Of a stretch of DNA of 45,468 nt, positions 6,475-14,219 are shown piece by piece. Origin of the DNA: Hyperthermus sp. GTDB lineage: Archaea > Thermoproteota > Thermoprotei_A > Sulfolobales > Pyrodictiaceae. A program made the position numbers and the translations under genes. Position 1 is the first letter of the stretch; each line of letters starts with the position of its first letter. The DNA lies in assembly GCA_003978665.1 (NCBI GenBank), contig QNYQ01000026.1:1-45468 (forward strand). The letters are read 5' to 3'. The notes under the pieces are model-generated. The model was not told the DNA's origin. It made no database searches and saw only the letters and a list, made by a program, of their open reading frames with translations.

Positions 6475-7530
6475 GTGGTTGAGGATAAGGCCTCCGGGGC
6501 CGGGCTGACTAGGCGTGAGCTGCTCAAAGCCATGGCGGTGGTGGGCGGAGCCTCCACCATATCGTTCATAGCTATTGACCGTGAGAAGCTGCGTGCAGTG
6601 CTTAAGCCGGTGAGCTTGGAGGAGATACTTGGGCTTGAGGCTGAGGCTTCTGCCGACGAGAGTGAGCTGGAGAGGAAGGCCAGGAAGAAGGAGGAGGAGA
6701 TAAAGAAGTGGTGTAGTAGGGAGGCCGAGAAAATATGTAGCGCGAAGGGCGGCGACAGCCCTGAGTGCAAGGAGGCTAAGAGAAGATGTAGCATGGTGAA
6801 GGTGAAGGCTACGCCAGCTAAGCCTGGAGTAAGGTTTGCGATGGCCCTCGACATTAACAAGTGTATAGGCTGTAGGCGCTGCGCCTACGCGTGCGTGATG
6901 GAGAATAATCAGGATAGGGAGATGCATATTGAGTGGATAAAAGTGGTTAGTGTGCCCAGGGAGGAGTTCGAGATACTCAACACTAAGCTCGACTACACCA
7001 AGGCCCCCGAGAAGAACATGGTATACGTGCCGATGGCTTGCATGCACTGTGAAGACCCGCCCTGCGTGATGGTGTGCCCCGTTAGGGCTACGTTCAAGGA
7101 GCCTGACGGCATAGTGGTGATAGACTATGATCGCTGCATAGGCTGCAGGTACTGTATCACAGCATGCCCCTACGGCGCCCGTAGGTTCAACTGGAGAAAG
7201 CCAACAATACCAGTTACAGAGCTGAACCCCAACATGCACATACTCGGCAACGTGCTAAGACAGCCGCATGTAACGGAGAAGTGCACGTGGTGTATACAGA
7301 GGTCTCGTGACGGGGGCGTGCCAGCGTGTGTTGAGGTCTGCCCCGTAGGCGCTAGGAGTTTCGGCGACCTCAACGACCCCGAGAGCCCCATAAGAAGGAT
7401 AATAGAGGAGTATGGAGCCTTTGTTTTAAGGCCCGAGGCTGGCACCAAGCCACGCTTCTTCTACTACTTCGGGCCTGCTCGAACACCGCCTCGCGAGGAG
7501 GCTTCTGGTAAGAGTGGTGGAGAGGGGTGA
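6475..7530 (+). CDS. Four-cluster Fe-S electron-transfer protein (NrfC/DmsB-like) with Tat-like leader
   Basis: The subunit would pass electrons between the NrfD membrane protein and the heme subunits. The N terminus carries a twin-arginine-type leader (LTRRELLKAMAVVGGAS, R13-R14), implying export in folded form. Four cysteine clusters match the NrfC/DmsB/PsrB pattern: CIGCRRCAYAC at 130-140, CMHCEDPPCVMVCP at 189-202, CIGCRYCITACP at 221-232, and CTWC at 270-273 completed by C285 and C289. Between leader and first cluster lies an unusual Lys/Glu-rich, probably coiled segment (about 55-105) with four more cysteines at 80, 88, 98 and 105. The start is GTG at 6475. Only 6 nt separate it from the nrfD-like gene, so the two are translated together. 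Confidence 0.9.
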   Translation: MVEDKASGAGLTRRELLKAMAVVGGASTISFIAIDREKLRAVLKPVSLEEILGLEAEASADESELERKARKKEEEIKKWCSREAEKICSAKGGDSPECKEAKRRCSMVKVKATPAKPGVRFAMALDINKCIGCRRCAYACVMENNQDREMHIEWIKVVSVPREEFEILNTKLDYTKAPEKNMVYVPMACMHCEDPPCVMVCPVRATFKEPDGIVVIDYDRCIGCRYCITACPYGARRFNWRKPTIPVTELNPNMHILGNVLRQPHVTEKCTWCIQRSRDGGVPACVEVCPVGARSFGDLNDPESPIRRIIEEYGAFVLRPEAGTKPRFFYYFGPARTPPREEASGKSGGEG

Positions 7531-7536
7531 TTAGTC

Positions 7537-8802
7537 GTGGCTGCGAGAGAGTATGGTGGCGGGTTTGTTGACACGATCAAGTATATTGTGAGTAAGGGGC
7601 TGCTGGAGGGTAGCAGAGCGTACTACATGGCCCTGCTAGGCCTGGTCTTGATGGCTGCCTACGGCGTCTACGTTTGGGTGTTCATTCAGCATGCCCCAGT
7701 ATTCCTCAAGAGCGACTATGGAGGCATGATGCTCACTGGCATGAGCGATTCAGTGCCCTGGGGACTCTACATCTCATTCTTCATATTCTGGGTTGGAGTT
7801 GCTGCAGCCGGTATAGTGTTCGGTTTAGCCGGCTACGTCTTCGGCCACAAGGGCTTCAAGAAGGTTGCAGTCCTCGGTGAGGTCCAAGCGGTTGCGGCGA
7901 TAGTGACGGTGCTGTCGCTTATAATGGTTGACATAGGCAGGCCCTTGAGGGCTATGATACTGATGCCTCAGCTGCCGAACCTGCACTCAATGCTAGACTG
8001 GGACTTCATGGTGCTCACGGGCTACCTGATCCTAAACATTATAGGGTTCCTGGTAACCGTTCACTACTATCGCCAGGACAAGCCTATACCGAGGAAGTTC
8101 CTGGTACCATTCATGATAATAGCCTCGCCGTTCGCCATAGGCATACACACAGTGACAGCATTCATATCGCAGGCGCTGGTAGCTAGGCCCTACTGGAACA
8201 GCCCACTACTGGCGCCACGCTACGTTGCCACAGCGTTTGCCAGCGGCCCGGCAATACTAATGCTTGTGCTCGTGCTTGCAGAGAAATACATAAAGGGCTT
8301 CAAGGTTGATGACGACGTGTACAGGAAGACTATGCTGGTAATGGTTGGCGCCCTAATAATTGGGCTCTACTTCACCTTCAGCGAGGCCCACGAGGTCTTC
8401 TGGTACACCACGGAACCCCTGAAGAAGGCCCAGTTCGAGGAGGCATTCTACGGCTACCATCTGGGCTACCTGCCAGTGATGATGATGCTCTGGATAGGTC
8501 TTGGCGCGGCTGCAGTAATACTGGCGCTTATACCCAAGGTGCGTAACACGTGGCCGGGCAGGCTGCTGATTGCTGTTATAACGATAATTGCCGTGATAAA
8601 CGAGAAGACAATGTCAATACTAGTGCCAGCATACATACCGGACCCCTTGGGCAGGTACATACTATACTATCCGACACCGCTCGAGTATGCTATAACGCTC
8701 GGAATGCATGCCATAGGCATACTAGTCTACCTAGTACTGGCGAAGGTTGCTATAGAAGTCATCATGACACACTACTTCCGTGGTAGTGGCGCACACCACT
8801 AG
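7537..8802 (+). CDS. NrfD/PsrC-family quinol-interacting membrane subunit
   Basis: A 421-residue, very hydrophobic protein with eight to ten membrane helices, typical of NrfD/PsrC/HybB proteins that oxidise or reduce quinones at the membrane. Recognisable parts are the opening YYMALLGLVLMAAYGVYVW, the segment DSVPWGLYISFFIFWVG, which matches the family's W-G motif before helix 2, and the conserved-like LPNLHSMLDWDF loop. GTG 7537 follows the stop of the Fe-S gene by 6 nt. A T-run directly after its stop marks the end of the three-gene unit. With the two preceding genes it makes a cytochrome, Fe-S and NrfD core; no molybdopterin or other catalytic subunit is encoded nearby. Confidence 0.88.
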   Translation: MAAREYGGGFVDTIKYIVSKGLLEGSRAYYMALLGLVLMAAYGVYVWVFIQHAPVFLKSDYGGMMLTGMSDSVPWGLYISFFIFWVGVAAAGIVFGLAGYVFGHKGFKKVAVLGEVQAVAAIVTVLSLIMVDIGRPLRAMILMPQLPNLHSMLDWDFMVLTGYLILNIIGFLVTVHYYRQDKPIPRKFLVPFMIIASPFAIGIHTVTAFISQALVARPYWNSPLLAPRYVATAFASGPAILMLVLVLAEKYIKGFKVDDDVYRKTMLVMVGALIIGLYFTFSEAHEVFWYTTEPLKKAQFEEAFYGYHLGYLPVMMMLWIGLGAAAVILALIPKVRNTWPGRLLIAVITIIAVINEKTMSILVPAYIPDPLGRYILYYPTPLEYAITLGMHAIGILVYLVLAKVAIEVIMTHYFRGSGAHH

Positions 8803-8804
8803 GC

Positions 8805-8810
8805 TTTTTT
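8805..8810 (+). terminator. T-run terminator after the NrfD gene
   Basis: Six T residues start 3 nt after the stop codon at 8800-8802. Crenarchaeal polymerase ends transcription at such runs, so the following cytochrome gene probably depends on its own promoter. Confidence 0.5.
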
Positions 8811-8852
8811 GCTTGAGGTGTCGTGAAGGACTGCACATCCCTTACAACCTAT

Positions 8853-8867
8853 ATGATGGGCTATCAT
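8853..8867. promoter_or_regulatory. Inverted repeat before the monoheme cytochrome promoter
   Basis: ATGAT-GGGCT-ATCAT is an exact 5-bp inverted repeat ending 9 nt before the TATA box of the cytochrome gene, a place where archaeal activators often bind. The repeat is short and could be chance. Confidence 0.3.
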
Positions 8868-8876
8868 GAACCCGTA

Positions 8877-8884
8877 GATAAATG
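8877..8884 (+). promoter_or_regulatory. TATA box for the monoheme cytochrome, leaderless
   Basis: GATAAATG is centred 28 nt before the ATG at 8908, the spacing of a leaderless transcript. No Shine-Dalgarno sequence precedes the ATG, which fits. Confidence 0.55.
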
Positions 8885-8907
8885 CTCAAATGTGACCGAC
8901 CGAGTTA

Positions 8908-9606
8908 ATGGCGTATAGGAGGAGAAAAGCTGGAGGAAGGTGGTCCGGCATGAGGCGTGGGGTATCCCTCGTAGCTATAGGGGCTTTCATCCTGGCAGTA
9001 GTGGCTGCTGGAGCGCTCGCACTAGCGCTTAGCGAGAGTGAGGCGCAGAAGGAGTTTCAGGCTAAGGGCTGTGTAGGCTGCCATAACGGGCAGATAGCAC
9101 CAGACTTTAAGGGAGTAATTGCTAAGCTGAAGAGCTGGGCCACTAAATACGCGAGCCTCGATGAGGCCGTAGCCTCTGAGGCATCGAGCTTCAGCATGCC
9201 TCAGTTCAAGACCGCGAAAAACTGGAATGATTTGATGAGCAAGATGCCCGGTATCACCGACGAGTTAAAGAAGTTCTTTGAGCAGGTCTACGCTAAGGCT
9301 AAAGGGGCTGGCGGCAAGGCTGCTGGTGCAGCAAAAGCCACTACGACTGCTCCAGCAGCCGCCGCGGCTGCTGCCCCCAAGACTGTAACAGTCACGGTAA
9401 CCACCACTAAGAGTATGGTAAGCACCGTCGTCAAGACGATAACCAAGACTGTGACGGAGAAGGAGATACTAACAGAGACTATGGGCACACCCACCTGCGA
9501 GGAAGGAACGGCGAAGCTCGTATCCAAGGCTGCCTTCGTGGCCGCTGTAATAATAGCTATTGCAGCCATAGCTGTAGCATACATGTTTATGTCTGCGAGA
9601 AGCTAG
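8908..9606 (+). CDS. Monoheme cytochrome c with stalk and C-terminal membrane anchor
   Basis: Extracytoplasmic electron carrier. Residues 19-41 are a signal helix, then a compact class I-type heme domain with CVGCH at 55-59 and a likely distal methionine in FSMPQF (M97). After about residue 130 comes a low-complexity linker, first Ala-rich (TTTAPAAAAAAAP), then a Val/Thr-rich stretch that resembles the stalks of archaeal surface proteins, and finally a membrane helix at about 205-228. The heme domain is thus held on a flexible arm above the membrane, as expected for a carrier shuttling between complexes. It is probably the acceptor or donor of the neighbouring NrfD module but has its own promoter. 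An alternative start is ATG 8950. Confidence 0.85.
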   Translation: MAYRRRKAGGRWSGMRRGVSLVAIGAFILAVVAAGALALALSESEAQKEFQAKGCVGCHNGQIAPDFKGVIAKLKSWATKYASLDEAVASEASSFSMPQFKTAKNWNDLMSKMPGITDELKKFFEQVYAKAKGAGGKAAGAAKATTTAPAAAAAAAPKTVTVTVTTTKSMVSTVVKTITKTVTEKEILTETMGTPTCEEGTAKLVSKAAFVAAVIIAIAAIAVAYMFMSARS

Positions 9607-9646
9607 CGTGCCAGGCGGCCAGGGCCTAATGGTAGCCTGATTAACG

Positions 9647-9652
9647 TTTTTT
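9647..9652 (+). terminator. T-run terminator after the monoheme cytochrome gene
   Basis: Six T residues about 40 nt after the stop codon, in an otherwise GC-rich gap, separate the respiratory region from the cobalamin operon. Confidence 0.45.
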
Positions 9653-9715
9653 ACACTACGTAAAGCTCTCGCTACACCGACCCTCCTTCCCCTTTCCCGG
9701 ACCGTCTCTTATTGT

Positions 9716-10849
9716 TTGCCTGCTGGGTGCCGGGTCTTCATCGCTGTTCTGGAAGGGGTTAGCATGAGGGATGTGGGCTGTCTTGGTGGGGATTGTAGAG
9801 AGTTTCTAAGGACTCTTGGTGAGGGAAGGGTTGCGCTAGTTGTTGTTGCTGGTTCGACGCGTACATCGACCATTCCTGGGCTGAGTATAGCTGGGCCTTC
9901 GCCTCAGGCTACCCTGTGGACTCCTACGCTTGATGTGGAATACCTTGTTGCCGGTAGGCCTCTTTCCCTCGATGTTATACCCGTGTCTCCTCAGGGGCTG
10001 CCGACTCCTGCAGTGATTACTAGGGCTATTGTAGAAGAGTTGGCCGTGTCCCTGCTTGTTGTTGATGCTGGAGTTGTGTATGAGCCTCGGATCCCGCATG
10101 TGAGGCTTCCTTCGCGTACTCCTGGCGGGAGGATTGATGTTGAACGAGCTCTCCCGGAGGGTGTTGCTGAGAGGTTGTTTAGTGAGTCGAGGATGTTGGG
10201 TAGGATGTTGGCGAGAGGGTTTGATGTGGTCATAGTGGGCGAGACTATTCCAGGCGGCACGACTGTTGCTGCTGCATTGCTTGAAGCGCTGTGTTGTAGG
10301 GGGCTGGGAAGGGTTAGCAGTAGCTCTGCCAGCAATCCGCATGAGCTGCGTTCGCGTGTTGTTGAAAGGGCTCTTAGCAGGCTTAGGGTGGAGAGAGGGC
10401 TCGATGTGTTTGATGTTGTAGAGTGTGTTGGAGACCCCGTCCACGTATCTATCGCGGGGCTCGCTGCCGGTATTATCGACGCTGGTGCCTGGGCCGGGCT
10501 TGGGGGAGGTACTCAGATGGCTGCCGTGCTGGCTTTGATGTCGAGAATAGAGTCTGGTGCATTAGAGAGAACGGTTGTGCTTACAACTCCATGGATAATA
10601 AGTGATCCAAGCTCCGACATTGAGGGTTTGGTGAGGGATGCGGGGGGTGGTGTGCCCATAGTGTATCCTAAGCTGTCTTTCTCTTCAATGGCTAGTCCCG
10701 GTTTACGGGCATACGAGAAGGGCTACGTCAAGGAGGGTGTTGCGGCAGGAGCTTCAATGGTGCTGGGCCTCGCCCGTGGGCTGGGGGTGGGGGCTCTGTT
10801 AGAGCTTATTGAGAGCGAGTATGTTAGGGTGGCTGCTGGTGGAGGCTAG
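9716..10849 (+). CDS. Archaeal CobT-like nicotinate-nucleotide phosphoribosyltransferase (UPF0284 family)
   Basis: This family is the archaeal counterpart of CobT, which transfers phosphoribose from nicotinate mononucleotide to the lower-ligand base of cobalamin, giving alpha-ribazole phosphate. Characteristic stretches are VVVAGSTRTSTIPGLSIAG, QATLWTPTLDVEYLVAGRPL, the glycine-rich VIVGETIPGGTTVAAALLEAL and the late DAGAWAGLGGGTQMAA. Length (377) is normal. The start is TTG at 9716; no better one is seen. It opens a run of six overlapping genes. Wobble positions strongly prefer G and T on this strand, unlike the CA-rich genes around 20-21 kb. Membership of the family is fairly sure; the base used as lower ligand is unknown. 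Confidence 0.85.
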   Translation: MPAGCRVFIAVLEGVSMRDVGCLGGDCREFLRTLGEGRVALVVVAGSTRTSTIPGLSIAGPSPQATLWTPTLDVEYLVAGRPLSLDVIPVSPQGLPTPAVITRAIVEELAVSLLVVDAGVVYEPRIPHVRLPSRTPGGRIDVERALPEGVAERLFSESRMLGRMLARGFDVVIVGETIPGGTTVAAALLEALCCRGLGRVSSSSASNPHELRSRVVERALSRLRVERGLDVFDVVECVGDPVHVSIAGLAAGIIDAGAWAGLGGGTQMAAVLALMSRIESGALERTVVLTTPWIISDPSSDIEGLVRDAGGGVPIVYPKLSFSSMASPGLRAYEKGYVKEGVAAGASMVLGLARGLGVGALLELIESEYVRVAAGGG

Positions 10850-11906
10850 GGTAAGCCTGGTTGGCGACAGCCTTGTCATCGACATGGGCTTGCAGCTTCA
10901 TGTTGCCTCAAGCCTGCATGGTCTTAGGAGGGCCCGCTACATAGTATTCCATTATGTTGACGAGGACTTTACAGTAGATGATGTCGATAGTTTATCCCGG
11001 CGCTTGTTGGCCGGGCTAGGCCTTCCCGTAGGAGATTCTCTGGTGTTTTTCACGGCTGTGGAAAGGGGCAAGCATATAGGCGTTAGGGATGGCCCCGTTC
11101 ACGTGTATGCTACGGTTGGCTTGAAGCCTCCCGTCTGTATTAACTATGATAGCCTTTATGAGCCCCCGTTGGCGGGCACGATCAACGTGCTTGCTGTGGC
11201 GTATGAGCCTCTCTCTGAGCCGGCTTTAATCGACTTGTTTAGGGTTGTTGTCGAGGCGAAGACTCTTGCGGCTAGCATGCTGGGGCTTAGGTGTAAAGGT
11301 AGGGCTGCTGGAACGGTAACTGATGCGATAGCTGTGGCTGCACCAGTTAGGCCCAGGGGGCATAGGTGGGCGGGAATGGCTACTAGGCTCGGCAACCGGG
11401 CTGCAAGGCTTGTATGGAGGGCTGTGGTTGCTGGTGATGAGAGGAGTGTCGAGGAGAGGCTTCGAGGCTTTCTCGGCGTCGGCTTAAGGGAGCTCGTGGA
11501 GGATGCTGCAAAACTGTATGCTGAGGCTCCTCTCGGGGATCCCGGCGGGTTTGAGAAGATATTTGCTGAGAAGCTGGCCATGGTGCTTAGAGACCCGAAC
11601 GTGTGGTCGCTCATTATCGCGGCTAGAGAGCTCGACCTCTACGGCTCCTCCGGCCTAATACCCGGGGTGAGTGAGGAGGAGTTCAATAGGGATAGCGGGA
11701 GGATCGTGGCTGATGAGGTCATGGGCTCAATGCTCGCCCTCTATCTCGCTGGCTTCAAGGGGCTCCTGGCCACATACTGGGTTGATAGAGAGAAGGATAG
11801 GCTTGGCCTACACCTCTCCCGCCTGCCCGTGTTCGAGGACGATATTGCAGCAGCGCTTGTCGGCTCGATCCTAGCCAGGATATATGATGAGGCCAGCGGG
11901 CAATGA
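10821..11906 (+). CDS. CbiZ-CobZ fusion: adenosylcobinamide amidohydrolase plus alpha-ribazole-phosphate phosphatase domain
   Basis: Two domains are visible. Residues 1 to about 185 match CbiZ, which removes aminopropanol from adenosylcobinamide so the corrinoid can re-enter synthesis; the motif AAGTVTDAIAVAAPV and the preceding VVEAKTLAASMLGL are typical. From about residue 200 the protein resembles the PgpA-like phosphatase CobZ, with IVADEVMGSMLALYLAGFKG and LPVFEDDIAAALVGSILAR, which dephosphorylates alpha-ribazole phosphate or cobalamin 5'-phosphate. The start I give, ATG 10821, overlaps the previous gene by 29 nt; TTG 10809 and GTG 10839 are alternatives. The stop overlaps the next ATG (ATGA). 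The fusion joins salvage and loop-assembly steps in one polypeptide. Confidence 0.82.
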   Translation: MLGWLLVEARVSLVGDSLVIDMGLQLHVASSLHGLRRARYIVFHYVDEDFTVDDVDSLSRRLLAGLGLPVGDSLVFFTAVERGKHIGVRDGPVHVYATVGLKPPVCINYDSLYEPPLAGTINVLAVAYEPLSEPALIDLFRVVVEAKTLAASMLGLRCKGRAAGTVTDAIAVAAPVRPRGHRWAGMATRLGNRAARLVWRAVVAGDERSVEERLRGFLGVGLRELVEDAAKLYAEAPLGDPGGFEKIFAEKLAMVLRDPNVWSLIIAARELDLYGSSGLIPGVSEEEFNRDSGRIVADEVMGSMLALYLAGFKGLLATYWVDREKDRLGLHLSRLPVFEDDIAAALVGSILARIYDEASGQ

Positions 11907-12436
11907 GGCTAGCTGCCGTGGTCATGGCTGGGGGCTCCGCTTTAAGGATGGGTGGGGTTGTGAAGCCGCTGTTGCCAGTGTGTGGGGTACCTATGATTGT
12001 TAGGGTGTTGTCCGCTCTCTCGCCGATAGCAGATAGCGTAGTGGTTGCTACATCACCTTCCACAACCCCGTTCCTTAAGGGTGTTTGCAGCCTCCTTCGA
12101 CCCGACTCATGCATAGAGCTGGCGGGCAGCTCCTATCCAGCTGACATGCGTCTCGCAAGCCTAATCATTACTAAACGCCCCCTACTCTTCGTTCCAGCAG
12201 ATACGCCTCTGCTAACATCAGGGGTTCTGGAGGGTTTTGTGAAGGCTTCACTGAGGATGGGGAAGGGGCTTGTCACGTTGCTTGGCAGGAGTGGCCCGGT
12301 TGGAATTTCAATTCTATTAGACCATTTTAATCCCTGGAGTAATATAACTCTCAGCGATGACTCATCATTGTTCAACGTTAACACCTGGAGCGATTACGTG
12401 AGGGCGAATAGGCTTTGCAGCATGCAGCGCTCCTAA
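11903..12436 (+). CDS. cobY: CobY-type adenosylcobinamide-phosphate guanylyltransferase
   Basis: CobY is the archaeal non-orthologous replacement of CobU and adds GMP to adenosylcobinamide phosphate, giving AdoCbi-GDP. The N-terminal nucleotide-binding motif is VVMAGGSALRMGGVVKPLLP, a variant of the usual GG-x-R-MG-x-KPLL, followed by MIVRVLSALS, VVVATSPSTTP and a PADTPLL segment with the metal-binding Asp. At 177 residues it is short, as CobY proteins are. ATG 11903 overlaps the stop of the previous gene by 4 nt, a classic coupled start. Confidence 0.85.
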   Translation: MRLAAVVMAGGSALRMGGVVKPLLPVCGVPMIVRVLSALSPIADSVVVATSPSTTPFLKGVCSLLRPDSCIELAGSSYPADMRLASLIITKRPLLFVPADTPLLTSGVLEGFVKASLRMGKGLVTLLGRSGPVGISILLDHFNPWSNITLSDDSSLFNVNTWSDYVRANRLCSMQRS

Positions 12437-13518
12437 AGCATGGCGGCCAGCCACCTCCATGGGCGGAGGATTTCAGCGCGCCCCTAAACCCTCTCGGACC
12501 CCCCTACACTATTGCTGACCTATTAGGCGAGTGTGTGAAGGCCAGCGTGTATACTCGGTACCCCAGCCCCGATTACCGTGGCCTCCGCGAAGCCATAGCG
12601 GCCTTCCACGGCGTTGATGCAGGGGAAGTAGTGGTGGTTAATGGGGCGGCAGAGGCCTTAACGCTGATCCCGGCTATGCTGCGTGCTAGAAGGCTTATCG
12701 TTATAGAGCCGAGCTACGGCGATCATGGCGTTCAAGCTAGGCTATGGGGTGTTGAGCTGCGCAGGGTCCTTGTAGATCCCGGTACCGGTTCTTGGCTTGG
12801 GCAGGATGTTTTCTATAGTCTCCTCGTAGACCATGGTATAGTGTTGCTGACGAGGCCCAACAATCCCGTAGGCTATCTTGTAGCCCCTGACATAATATAT
12901 GAGCTTGCCGAGAAGCTTTCACGGAGAGACAGCATGCTTGTTGTCGATGAAGCCTTTATAGACCTGGCCCCAGGCGCCGAACCCTTGGGCTTGACTGATG
13001 GACTTATCGTGGTGAGGAGTTTCACCAAGGCATTTGCCTTGCCGGGAATAAGGCTCGGCTACATCTACGCTGAGGCAAGCCTCGCATCAAGGCTCCGCCT
13101 AATGCTTCAGCCATGGCCCGTGTCCAGCATCTCATCATGTGTTTACTCGAAGCTCCTCTCCACAACCTCCGTGAAAAACTACTTGGAGAGGGCCAGGAGC
13201 CTCATAGCAGAGGAGGCCCCCAGGATTAGGAGTGCCCTCTCCTCGATGGGGCTTGTAGCCTACCCTACCAGTGCCCCCTTTATACTGGTTAGGCACAGGG
13301 GACTCACCCATCCAGGCTTCCAAGAGGAGCTTGCTAGGCGTGGCGTGTATGTTCGCGATGCTAGCAGCTTCTATGGTTTGGGGCCAGATTACAGTAGGGT
13401 ATCGGTTAGGACTCCAGGCCATAACGACTTACTCCTCAAGGTATTCAAGATGGTGGTCGAGGAGCAATGGGGTTTGCTTCAAGGCTTACAGCCTTCCCGT
13501 GCCTCCTCTCCTTCCTAA
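12415..13518 (+). CDS. cobD: CobD/HisC-family PLP enzyme, probable threonine-phosphate decarboxylase
   Basis: A fold-type I aminotransferase relative. In a cobalamin operon it most likely decarboxylates L-threonine O-3-phosphate to aminopropanol phosphate. The opening HGGQPPPWAEDFSAPLNPLG is typical of CobD, then YRGLREAIAAFHGV, VVVNGAAEALTLIP, LLTRPNNPVGYL, MLVVDEAFIDLAPG and the PLP-lysine motif VRSFTKAFALPGIRLGY (SFTK). A histidinol-phosphate aminotransferase role cannot be excluded, but no his genes are near. The start is TTG at 12415, inside the end of cobY (22-nt overlap). Confidence 0.85.
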   Translation: MQHAALLKHGGQPPPWAEDFSAPLNPLGPPYTIADLLGECVKASVYTRYPSPDYRGLREAIAAFHGVDAGEVVVVNGAAEALTLIPAMLRARRLIVIEPSYGDHGVQARLWGVELRRVLVDPGTGSWLGQDVFYSLLVDHGIVLLTRPNNPVGYLVAPDIIYELAEKLSRRDSMLVVDEAFIDLAPGAEPLGLTDGLIVVRSFTKAFALPGIRLGYIYAEASLASRLRLMLQPWPVSSISSCVYSKLLSTTSVKNYLERARSLIAEEAPRIRSALSSMGLVAYPTSAPFILVRHRGLTHPGFQEELARRGVYVRDASSFYGLGPDYSRVSVRTPGHNDLLLKVFKMVVEEQWGLLQGLQPSRASSPS

Positions 13519-14219
13519 CAAGGATACCGGGCAGATGCCATGACGTGAGAAGGGCTGCCTACGCGTTTCCCCTCGCCCCCCTGGTGGGTTTGGTAGAAGG
13601 GCTTCTCCTGTCGCTCCTTGCATCTATGATGCATTGTAGCCCTAGGATTACGGGTGCCCTTCTACTGGTGGCTCACCTCATGCTTACGGGCGGTATTCAC
13701 ATGGAGGGGTTCGCTGACTATAGTGATGCTGTAGGTGCTGGTGCGCGTGGGAATAGGGCCTTGGAGCTGCTAAAGGACCCTAGGAGGGGAGGCTTTGCGG
13801 TCATCTTTACGGCTGTCCTTGTTATCGCGAAGTATGCTGGCTATGCGTCCCTGGCAGAGAAGCCGTTAGCGTTACTGTCGCCGTATGTAGCCTCCACCGA
13901 GGCAATGTATATTGCCAGCATTATCCTGCCCTCAGCCAATGCTGAAGGCTTGGGCATGCTCTTTAAGAAGCTTGGAGCAGTTGGGGACGGAGTTATGGTT
14001 AATATCGTGGCGTTCGCCCTTTCCTCGCTTACAGTGGTTTGGCTCCTGCCTCAAGACTCTCTTATAGCATTGTCCACGGGTGTTTTAGCAGGCTTACTCG
14101 CCGCCATTGACGCGTTGAAGAGGATCGGGAGAGTCTCGGGTGACGCCCTAGGCTTCGTCTACGAAGTGTCTAACACAGCATCAATCCTAGGTGTCGCGGC
14201 ACATGGCTGCGCCTCCTGA
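13467..14219 (+). CDS. cobS: CobS cobalamin 5'-phosphate synthase (membrane)
   Basis: CobS joins AdoCbi-GDP with alpha-ribazole or its phosphate at the membrane, the last joining step of cobalamin synthesis. It is hydrophobic with about six helices and has the family start FLTRIPG and the active-site block GGIHMEGFADYSDAV followed by KDPRRGGFAVI. The block usually reads GGxHxDGLAD; here the first Asp is Glu. ATG 13467 is preceded by GAGGAG but only two bases away, and overlaps cobD by 52 nt. The length of 250 residues is usual. Confidence 0.88.
   Translation: MGFASRLTAFPCLLSFLTRIPGRCHDVRRAAYAFPLAPLVGLVEGLLLSLLASMMHCSPRITGALLLVAHLMLTGGIHMEGFADYSDAVGAGARGNRALELLKDPRRGGFAVIFTAVLVIAKYAGYASLAEKPLALLSPYVASTEAMYIASIILPSANAEGLGMLFKKLGAVGDGVMVNIVAFALSSLTVVWLLPQDSLIALSTGVLAGLLAAIDALKRIGRVSGDALGFVYEVSNTASILGVAAHGCAS

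Noticed and set aside
6421-7239. Long reverse frame (272 codons) over the Fe-S protein gene
   Set aside because: It lies antisense to a gene with four intact cysteine clusters; its His/Tyr/Leu-rich translation has no family features.
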